NCBI GenBank assembly: GCA_021234155.1
Contig: JAJEKV010000111.1
Span: forward strand, 812,968 to 876,967
DNA from: Isoetes taiwanensis
Taxonomy: Eukaryota; Streptophyta; Lycopodiopsida; Isoetales; Isoetaceae
Reading direction: 5' to 3'
Length of the DNA stretch: 64,000 nucleotides
Shown: one piece after another, positions 56,394 through 64,000 of the stretch
Layout of the letters: each line of letters begins with the position of its first letter
Numbering within the stretch: the stretch's first letter is position 1
Notes under the pieces: generated by a model
What the model saw: only the letters and a program-made list of their open reading frames with translations
What the model was told of the DNA's origin: nothing
Databases searched by the model: none
Made by a program: the position numbers and the translations under genes

Positions 56394-57552
56394 TCAACCG
56401 GTAAGTGCTTCCACTTGACCAAGTATTGCAACATTTGAGTCCTTCTCGTCCGTTTTGTAAGCTTCGATCAAGAAGAGTTTGGGCACTATTTCCAGCTGCT
56501 CTTCAGTCATTTCTAGGAGGGTAGGGGGTATCCAAAACCTCCTCCGGATCGAGGGTGTGTTGCTTGAAGACTCACGTGAAAGACCTTGTGGATCTTCAAG
56601 CGGGGTGGCAAGTCCAGGCGATATGCTGTTCTCCCCATCGTTGATAATCACGAACGGCCCAGCCCATCATCCGGGTGCCAACTTCTTCTGATTACCAATT
56701 TTAAGCTTGGCTTGTTTTACTTTGATCTTAAGCCAAACCGATTAAGCCCACTGGAAGATTCGTGGGGTTCGGTGCTTATCCGCTAGACTCTTCGGCGATT
56801 GCGTCGCGACCAATAAGTAACCCCCGAACTTCTTCCACCAAGGCACTGCATTTCTAAAAGGAGTTGTTGAGAGACCTCCACTTTAGAAACGAGGATTATG
56901 CCACGATGTCGGAGTAAGACATTGATAGCCATAATTTATCATGAAGGGGAGACATTTTAGAAGACTCTGCTTTTTGTCTTGTTATAGGCGAATTCTACCA
57001 AGTAAATATAATCCGCCCATTGTATTTGTTTACTCCATGCATAGCTTCTTAGCATATCTTCGATAATACGATTGACCGTTACGTTTGACCATCCGTCTGC
57101 GAGGATGGTAGAGGCTGTACTCATGGCAAGCTTGGTGCGGATGGTGGCGAAGAAATCCTTCGAATGCATGCGACAAACTTAGGATCCCTATCCGATACAA
57201 TTACTCTCGGCATCCGTGCAACCTGAAAATTTCCTTTGCAAAGACAAAGGCGGTGTCGAAGGCGGTGTCCGTGGTGCGACATGGCGGGAAGTGAGCCATC
57301 TTTGATAATTTGTCGACCCGCGACCATTAAGGCATCATACCCGCGGAGAGTGCGTGGAAGCCCCACAATGAAATCCATGGTTATGACTTCCCACTTGGCG
57401 TTGGGCACATCCAAAGGTTGCAACTCCCCGGGAACTCTTAATTGCTCAGCCTTGGTTTGTTGACAAACCTGACACTGTTTGATGTACCTAGCAATATCCT
57501 TCTTCATGGAAGGCCAAAAATAGCTGGGCCGGATCTTAAAGTAAGTTTTCAT
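56394..57552 (-). pseudogene. Integrase and chromodomain of chromovirus 2, frameshifted
   Basis: 57,552-57,121 encodes the zinc-binding end (CQVCQQTKAEQLR), DFIVGLPRTLRG and VIVSDRDPKF. 57,169-56,957 encodes the part near the catalytic Glu (changed: DGWSNVTVNRIIEDML). 56,651-56,394 holds the start of the chromodomain region ([15 protein letters not shown]). Several single-base frame changes break the gene. Confidence 0.8.
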
Positions 57553-57865
57553 AAAACCCGCATGTCACGCTATAGGGCTTTGTGTGTATCATGGAGAATC
57601 GGCTTTTCCCACCCACGAAGTCATTTGGAACACACAACTTATCTTTGTAATATAATAAATTGCCCTCCTTCTTATATGAACGGAATGCTTCACGTTCTCT
57701 ATCGGTACGGGCTTCCTTACCCAAACTTTCCCAAATATTACAGAATTCGGGATCTGTGGCCAAGGTCTGTTCTATTTGCTTCCCAAACTCGCTGGTGAGT
57801 GTGGAAATGGCATTACAATGGGTGCGGGTTATGAAGGGATGACGTGACAAAGCATCCGCAACCAC
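57536..57865 (-). pseudogene. RNase H to integrase connection of chromovirus 2
   Basis: A frame with VADALSRHPFITRTHCNAIS, matching the segment after RNase H in chromovirus 1, then a Lys/Arg-rich linker. Frame differs from both neighbours. Confidence 0.7.
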
Positions 57866-57948
57866 ATTGTGCTTGCCCGGTTTATATACAATCTCAAGTC
57901 ATATTCCTCGAGGAATTCCATCCATCTGCTTTTGGCGTAGATTCAGGT

Positions 57949-59358
57949 TTATTGGGTGGATAAATAGCGGAGACTCTGATGATCCGTATCCAGCTGAAAT
58001 CTTCTACCAAGAAGGTAGTGTCTCCAAATACGGAGAGCACGAACAACTGCCAGCAACTCCTGGTCATGGGTAGGATATCGCTGCTCTGCATCATTCATCT
58101 TCTTTGAATCGTAAGCAACAACTCTCCCCTCCTGCATTAGAACTCCACCAGTAGCTATCTTACTAGCATCGGTGGCTACCGATTTATCCTTTTCAGGATC
58201 AGGCAAGGTAAGGACCGGTGCAGATGTTAAGGCATCCTTGAGCTTCTGAAAGCCGACTTGGACTTTTGTTTTCCAATGTTCCATCCAATCCTTTACTTTC
58301 TCATGCCTTGTGAGATTAGTAAGAGGTGCGGCAATTGTTGCAAAATCCTTAACAAATTTCCGATAATATCCTGCGAGTCCCAAGAAACTCCGGACCTCTG
58401 AAACATTAGCTGGAATGGGCCAATCCTTTACTGCATCTATCTTGGCTGGGTCTGTAGCAATTCCTTCTGCTGAGATAATATGCCCCAAATAGTCTACCCT
58501 CGGAGTGGCGAACCTGCATTTAGAGAACTTGGCAAAGAGCTGATGGCGCCTTAGCTTTTGCAAAGCTAATCGAAGATGTTGTTCATGCTGCTGCAAGGTT
58601 TTACTATAGATGAGAATGTCATCAAAGAAAATGACAACAAAGTCATCCAAGTATTGGCGGAAGATGTCATTCATCAACCGCATAAACGTTGCAGGGGCAT
58701 TGGTCAATCCAAAAGGCATGACGGTGAATTCATAATGCCCATATCTGGTACGAAAAGCAGACTTATGGATGTCCTCTTCCTTTATCCTTATCTGATGGTA
58801 CCCGGAGCGCAAATCAACCTTTGAGAAATATTTTGCCCCTTGTAACTGGTCCATAAGATCATCTGCCCTAGGCAAAGCATAGCGATTCTTGATGGTATGC
58901 TTATTGAGTTGCCTATAATCAATACACATCCTTAAGGAGCCATCTTTCTTCTTGACAAAAAGAATAGGAGCGCCAAATGGTGAAACACTGGGCCGAATAA
59001 ACCCCAGATTCAGTAACTCTTGTAGCTGTTTCTTAAGCTCTGCTAACTCCGGAGGACTCATTCGATGCAGGGGGCTTTCTTTGGTAGGCTTAGTACCCGG
59101 TTCAAGAGTTATCTCACATTCCACCCCTCTGAAAGGAGGAAGCTTGTGGATCTCATCTGGAAAAAGATCGCTAAATTCTCGAAGAAGGGTAGCAATGTCG
59201 GAGGGTAAGGCGTTGATTACTTGCTGCTGTTTGGAGTCCGACTCAATGGAAGCAAGTTTAATGAGGCAAAGGAGTTCATTCCTGCGTATAGCTTTTCCTA
59301 GCTGCTTTATTGACATTGACTGCATAGCGGAGTGTAATGAATCACCTTTTATCGTCAC
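57949..59358 (-). CDS. Reverse transcriptase and RNase H of chromovirus 2
   Basis: A 469-codon frame. RT motifs: [20 protein letters not shown] (about 121-140), [40 protein letters not shown], and the catalytic FFDD at 244-247. The RNase H part has D397 (VATDASK), E434 (HDQELLAVV) and D459 (LDTDHQSL). The frame ends before the integrase because of a frame change near 57,950. The protease lies in another frame upstream. The best preserved part of this element. Confidence 0.92.
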   Translation of the reverse strand: MTIKGDSLHSAMQSMSIKQLGKAIRRNELLCLIKLASIESDSKQQQVINALPSDIATLLREFSDLFPDEIHKLPPFRGVECEITLEPGTKPTKESPLHRMSPPELAELKKQLQELLNLGFIRPSVSPFGAPILFVKKKDGSLRMCIDYRQLNKHTIKNRYALPRADDLMDQLQGAKYFSKVDLRSGYHQIRIKEEDIHKSAFRTRYGHYEFTVMPFGLTNAPATFMRLMNDIFRQYLDDFVVIFFDDILIYSKTLQQHEQHLRLALQKLRRHQLFAKFSKCRFATPRVDYLGHIISAEGIATDPAKIDAVKDWPIPANVSEVRSFLGLAGYYRKFVKDFATIAAPLTNLTRHEKVKDWMEHWKTKVQVGFQKLKDALTSAPVLTLPDPEKDKSVATDASKIATGGVLMQEGRVVAYDSKKMNDAEQRYPTHDQELLAVVRALRIWRHYLLGRRFQLDTDHQSLRYLSTQ

Positions 59359-59399
59359 ACGTGCTCCATTAGCGGCGTTGAAGGTGACCTCCGTTTCTC

Positions 59400-61038
59400 C
59401 ACGATCTATGTGGGCCTGGCGCGCACGCTAAAAACTCCATTCCCACAATAAGATCATATTTGCCAATGTCCATTAACTTTCGGCACCCAAGGCAACCGGT
59501 GCACTTTTGCAACCGTGATTTTAAGGTTAATCTGGCGGCCATGAGTGTGTAATGCGATCTTCTGGCTAGCTAATGTGACCGGCTTAGGTCGGGGATCTCA
59601 ACGTTTCCAAATGCGGTGCACAGGCCATTCTAGGAGAAGCAAAATTATGCGTTACTACCCGTGTCCATCAAAATTATGAAGGGCTTCTTGTCTACTTGGC
59701 CTATTGTAGAAATAACGTAGGCTGACTTCCAGCGTTACTTTGTTTCTATAGCGGCAAGAATATGAGACGCACCATGAATGTACTTTCGGGAGCCTCGTCC
59801 TCCGCGGCAAGGTTGGACTCCAAATCTTCCCGATCCAGTCGGCCATGGCGGTTGAAGCGTCTGGCGTGGCGTCACGGACAATTACGCATGAAGTGTCCAG
59901 GCCTCATGCACCCGGTAGCATGCCTTATCCCGTGAGCTGTTCCCCGGCCTCTTTAGGAATGGGCCTGTAGAGGCCCCGAACTTCCTTACCAGCATTGTTC
60001 TGCTTATCCGGCGTGCTAAAGGCGACTTTCTTCTCCTGGCGGCCATAAGAATTGTGCTGAGAGGGCCCCGGACTTGGCGAACGGGGTTTGTAAGGTGTGG
60101 ACGGCCGTGGCTGCGAGTAAGGAGCAGGTCGCGGATACTGGTTCTTTGGCGTGTCTTCCTCAAGGCTTAATGCCTTAGCTTCCGCCTCTGCTACTGATTT
60201 TGGGTCTATGGCCTTGACCATACGTTTAATGGATGGGGCCAACCCTTCAATGTAGCCCTCTACTGCCCTTTTCTCATTCATTCCTGGTACATACAACCTC
60301 AAACGCATGAATTCGTCAGTGTAGGCCTGCACTGACATGCCCTTCTGTTCCAACCTGTAGAAGGTCTGAATCTGTTGGCATTTGTGCGCACGAGGCACGT
60401 AATCACGATTTAAAAGCCTTAGCGAACTTCTTGAACTTGCATCTGCTCCTGTCCAGGTGCTTAGCTCTGGCGTAACCCTTCCACCAAATACGGGCAGCTC
60501 CGGTAAGGTTCGTGGTGGCGACCTTCCCTGTATCTTTCTCTGTCATTCCATAGGACTTCCCGAATTCCTTCATTTCGTCCAACCAAGATTCCGCATTCAA
60601 GCCTCCTCTGGATTTCCCATCAAACTGAGCCAACTTCCGGTTCTTCCATATACTAGTGATGGCTGTATCAGCGGTTTTTCTGGTATTCCTTATCCTTACG
60701 CCTTGAATGGTCAGCGTGTCGATAGCGAGGACCCCAAGAACCCGAAGTGGTTGAATGTGAGGAAGCGGGCGCTATCCTTAGAGGAACCGATGACGCTTAG
60801 CATGAGTCCTCCTGCATGCAGTGCAGGGGCTAGCTCTCGGGAGGAGATGGGCGTTGTGCAGTGGACTCAATGGTCGCGGAGGTAATTCCGGTCCGTCCTC
60901 CTGAGTATGTGGCAGTGGATTGGTATGCAACACATAAGCCTGTAACTCGCCGAGTTGCCTTTTCATTAACATCAATTCCTGTTCAGGGGTGAGCCTACTT
61001 GGCGTTGGAGGGTGTTTGCCAAGCGGCGTTACGTACAC
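59400..61038 (-). pseudogene. gag and protease region of chromovirus 2, frameshifted
   Basis: 61,038-60,778 is a helical N-terminal piece (LTPEQELMLMKRQLGELQAY). 60,633-60,403 has the gag core (WLDEMKEFGKSYGMTEKD, then GAARIWWKGYA). 60,398-59,925 has MNEKRAVEGYIEGLAPSIKR with VKAIDPKSVAEAEAKALSL and a Pro/Ser/Arg-rich linker. A CCHC zinc-knuckle-like sequence near 59,885-59,930 is split by one extra G between its first two cysteines. The protease region at 59,400-59,850 is broken. Confidence 0.75.
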
Positions 61039-61359
61039 CGTCTATAGGAATCATTCATGAATATATAAGCGATTTACATTAATGTACAATCCCTTTTAAG
61101 TTAATCGAAACAAAAGTATATACAAACGAGAAAGACAATATTTGGATTTCATTCAAGTTGAGTACAACAACGGGTTGATTGATACATGGATTGAGACAAA
61201 AGTAGGTATGATACAATGGGAACTTTTAAAGTTCTACTTGCACACAGCGTAACCACAACAACGAAAACATAACGGAAGAGACCAAGCCTAGGGGTTGGCG
61301 AAGGGGTCTGAGGATCGCCGTGGCGGTACTCTCCGCATTTCGGACGAAGTTTATAAGCG

Positions 61360-61774
61360 TGCCCGGGCTTGGACAATGATTGCACGGTACTCCCATGTTG
61401 GGCTGATAATCGAAAGGTTAAAGAGCCTTCGCATCGCATAAAAGAGTTGCCAAAGGTGGTCGTTGGCGTCCTCGAAGGCTTCGTGCTGGTCATATTCCAA
61501 GAGTCCTGTGTGCGACCGCGGGGTCATCTTCGGATCCTCGGCTTCGATCCACGAGGATGTTAACTATCTCCAGCCCTTTGTCAGGGTCGTAGAGTTCCCC
61601 TGGTGGCGGTGGTTCGGTTTCATAGCCTTCCTCCCACTCTGGATATTCACCATATCTCTGGCCATAGTCCTGGTCTGGCGGCCCGGGATCGTCCCTCCTA
61701 ACCATATCGGTGATTCTCTCCTCATATTCCCAAATGGTTTCCTCTGCAACATAGTTGGAATAAATAGAGAACAT
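61360..61774 (-). pseudogene. Extra ORF of chromovirus 2, unknown
   Basis: 61,774-61,490 encodes an acidic, Tyr/Glu/Pro-rich piece (EETIWEYEERITDMVRRDD). After a frame change the sequence continues as a helical segment (EAFEDANDHLWQLFYAMRRL onward). Not found in chromovirus 1 at this position. Function unknown. Confidence 0.4.
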
Positions 61775-62012
61775 TTTGTAATTCCATTATATTCTAAAGT
61801 TTTAATACTTTTGAAGAGGATGTCATAAAAAAAACACACAATTCAATAATACTCCTCGAGAGAACTTTGTATTTAATAAGTAAAAAAGGTACACCATTTA
61901 TCAATATGGTCCATTCAATTGCCAATCGAAAATCCCAGAACACACATATATAAATATATAAGAAAAACTAGCAAAACATATATATATATACATTTTTCAT
62001 AGCAAGATTATA
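61775..62012 (-). other. AT-rich spacer in chromovirus 2
   Basis: Contains a TATATATATATA run near 61,980. No gene. Confidence 0.5.
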
Positions 62013-63432
62013 CTAGGAACTAGGCCCTGCCTCTCGATCCTTAGCCCTAGGAGGTGGTGGAGGCGGTTGTGTCGCGACCAGAGTAACCCCGGGGTCTCTT
62101 GTGGCGGCAGCCGCAATGCAACAACCTCGGTGGATAGGCAACGGGCCAATGGGGCTGCCGTGAGGGAGCTTCATGCCCATCCAAGGCGCAATGTCCCGAC
62201 CCAAGGCCGTCGGGGCAAGATCCCGTCGTGCAGTACATACGTAAACGTCACGATAGGGAAAACTTCTTGTGGCCGGCGGTGTAGAGATTGCCGCGGAGGG
62301 CCCACCATGAAGCTTCACCTCGGCCCTAGATCTCGGGCTATGAAGAGGACTTGTCCGTATTTGAAGGCCGACAAGAAGAAACGGGTAAGGTGGTTACCCA
62401 GCACTTTCCCTTGCGAAGTCTCGGATCTTTGCCACTTCTTTATCCAAGTCCATGGGGACTTCTTCCTCCTTGAGCTCCTGTTGCTCCTCCTTCTTGTCTT
62501 GAGGGTTATGGTATAAATTTTCACCCTCATCATCCGAGTCGGAGGAACCTCAACCATATTAATGTTTGGGGCGTGAGGTCCCATAGCCGTGAAGGCATCA
62601 TCAGTGCGGTACGCGGGCTGGTTCCTCGCATCACGAAGTCGCCAAGACGTAATAGAGTCTCCGCCCGGCTCTAGGGTCTCCCCGGACGGGCCTGAAGCGG
62701 TGGTGCACCTCGGGAAGCTTCGGTAGAAGTGAAGTCTATGAAATCATCCATACAATACTCGCAAAGCTCGTAAAAGTACATGGTCTTTGCGCTTGCGTCG
62801 AAATCCGCCACCACGTGATACGTCCGGATAATATCATCCAAGAGAAGGTATTCCCTGCCCACGGTGATAAATAAGCTGGAAGGCCGTCTAACCTCGACAA
62901 GCCTATAGATTGGTCACGGCGGTGGTAGCTCCTCGCTAGCTCTTTCCAACGGGCAAAATTAAGCCCATTCCTATATGCTCGTCATCCCCCCTCCTCGGAG
63001 GATTACGGTAGCTTTGCCCTTCTCTGCCGGGCAAGATCTCATCCTCAACGTGTTGGTCCATGAGGATGGCTAGAGCGAAAGTAGCTTCCAGATACTGCTG
63101 CCCCTGATGCTCTTTGGACCACTGGTAGGTGTTTACCCCATCGGAGTTTCCCCTTCAAGACGTCATAAGCATGTGTGTCCCCGCCTAGCATCTGCCGAAC
63201 TATCTCCCGCTCCAAATACAAGTGGGGAGGATCCCCGTAGGAATACCACGGAGGAAGCATTTCCTCCATGTAAAGTCAAGGAATCCGGGCGTAGTCCGGA
63301 TGCCGCTACATATTGGCAAGGAGATCTATCGTTGGCATAGGAAAGGTCTGCAGCAGGTCGAAGGGAACACAATGGATCCCATTTCTCTCCATCAAGGTAC
63401 CGGGCAAAGAAGGTTCGGCAAAGCGGCGCCAT
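62013..63432 (-). pseudogene. Unknown gene of chromovirus 2, relative of 17,686-19,221
   Basis: Fragments in several frames, in the order of chromovirus 1. The start is at 63,432 (MAPLCRTFFARYLDGEKWDP). Then LPPWYSYGDPPHLYLEREIV, EATFALAILMDQHVEDEILP near 63,070 (compare TALAIFLTHRAENTMGETS), a Tyr-rich piece (62,862-62,671), and RFFLSAFKYGQVLFIARDLG near 62,350, which parallels RYYLPLLMDGRIAVIHRKF. The match is weak residue by residue but consistent in order and position. No known domain. Confidence 0.5.
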
Positions 63433-63636
63433 GGCGCTAGAAGGGAGGAGAGAGGAAAAGAAGCGTTAAAATGACCTTACAGTCCCCTTTTAAACCCTTT
63501 TATTAAAGCTGACGTCAGCATTTTATTTTAAATTTAACATAAAAAAAAAACATTAAACTTTTAATTCAAAATAAAAGCCTCTTTATTAATTATCACAAAA
63601 AAAAAATATGTACAAATGCGGATCCCCGCAAGTAGG
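63433..63636 (-). other. AT-rich spacer between H3-like and unknown gene
   Basis: Contains A-runs. The hairpin family of chromovirus 1 is not found here. Confidence 0.5.
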
Positions 63637-64000
63637 CTAAGGTTGCTCCCCGGTATCCTCACGGGCGAGGGCTAAATCCTTAGGCATTATGGTGACCCTC
63701 TTTGCGTGGATAGCGCAAAGGTTGGCATCACCAAAAAGTGCTACCAAGTAGGCTTCAGCAGCCTCTTGGAGCGCCAAAATTGCAAAGGTCTGGAAACGGA
63801 GATTGGTCTTAAATTGCTGTGCGATCTCCCGTACCAGCCTCTGAAAAGGTAGCTTCCTGATCAGAAGGTCCGTGGACTTCTGAAATTTGCGGATCTCCCG
63901 CAATGCCCGCGATGCACCGGTCGGAACCGATGAGGCTTCCGCCTGTGCCCCGGGCCCCGACGATGTTGGCACCGTCTTAGCCCCATAACCGGCGGGGAGT
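63637..64000 (-). CDS. Histone H3-like protein of chromovirus 2, partial
   Basis: The frame is open to the window edge, so the N-terminus is outside. The visible part has a Gly/Ser/Pro-rich linker, then a nearly complete H3 core: [59 protein letters not shown] and [20 protein letters not shown], ending EDTGEQP. It differs from canonical H3 at modest numbers of sites (for example AQQ for [12 protein letters not shown] in loop 1/helix 2, GDAN for EDTN) and at the very C-terminus. It sits upstream of the unknown gene and gag, as in chromovirus 1. More canonical than the H3 of chromovirus 1. Confidence 0.9.
   Translation of the reverse strand, partial: LPAGYGAKTVPTSSGPGAQAEASSVPTGASRALREIRKFQKSTDLLIRKLPFQRLVREIAQQFKTNLRFQTFAILALQEAAEAYLVALFGDANLCAIHAKRVTIMPKDLALAREDTGEQP

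Larger units (their letters stand above)
54038..64000 (-). mobile_element. Chromovirus (Ty3/gypsy) 2, partial, with H3-like gene
   Basis: A minus-strand element with 3' LTR at 54,038-55,647, PPT, integrase-chromodomain, RNase H, RT, protease, gag, an extra ORF, the unknown gene and an H3-like gene. It then runs off the window. Its 5' LTR and PBS are outside. The order equals that of chromovirus 1, but LTR and coding sequences are clearly diverged, so it is a different family. The predicted target duplication left copy is GGTTA (54,033-54,037). Confidence 0.9.

Overview
This window is nuclear DNA from a land plant. The evidence is several split genes with GT-AG introns, chromodomain-bearing Ty3/gypsy retrotransposons primed by initiator methionine tRNA, a hAT transposase remnant, several MITE-like foldbacks, and a split gene resembling plant ATRIP. 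I cannot name the species. Most of the sequence is mobile or duplicated DNA; I can support only three likely host genes.

Layout. 0-10 kb: hAT remnant, two terminal-inverted-repeat elements, short tandem repeats and an intronless ORF for an extremely cysteine-rich protein (7,141-7,719). 10.4-23.2 kb: a complete minus-strand chromovirus (Ty3/gypsy with chromodomain integrase), with 1.5-kb LTRs, a 5-bp target duplication, PBS and PPT. It sits inside the left end of an HUH-endonuclease transposon. 23.2-29.1 kb: two head-to-tail copies of that transposon, which looks like a Replitron (one-tyrosine HUH nuclease, no helicase). 29.7-36.8 kb: a 3-exon small gene and a 16-exon ATRIP-like gene, both minus strand, with two MITEs between them. 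37.3-47.3 kb: a three-unit tandem array of about 3.25-3.5 kb per unit. 47.3-52.6 kb: fragments duplicated from the ATRIP 5' region and two direct repeats holding a decayed gene. 52.6-64 kb: an LTR of a third related family, interrupted by a second chromovirus that runs off the right edge.

The most striking observation is that both chromoviruses carry, upstream of gag, a reading frame with a histone H3 fold. In the first element this region begins with an H3-like tail (Met then ARTKQTARK, keeping K4 and K9). A long acidic and lysine/glutamate-rich insert follows, then an H3 core domain. In the second element the H3 core is closer to canonical H3. The next region in both elements encodes an unknown protein whose parts match between the elements. 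A decayed relative of that unknown gene lies in the 49-52.6 kb repeats. A retrotransposon whose integrase carries a chromodomain (a domain family that reads methylated H3 tails) and which also encodes an H3-like protein is, as far as I know, undescribed.

Many mobile-element frames are broken by single-base indels. The two LTRs of the first element differ largely at CG/CAG/CTG positions. Part of this may be 5-methylcytosine decay and part may be sequencing error at methylated sites, so the broken state of these genes should be read with caution.
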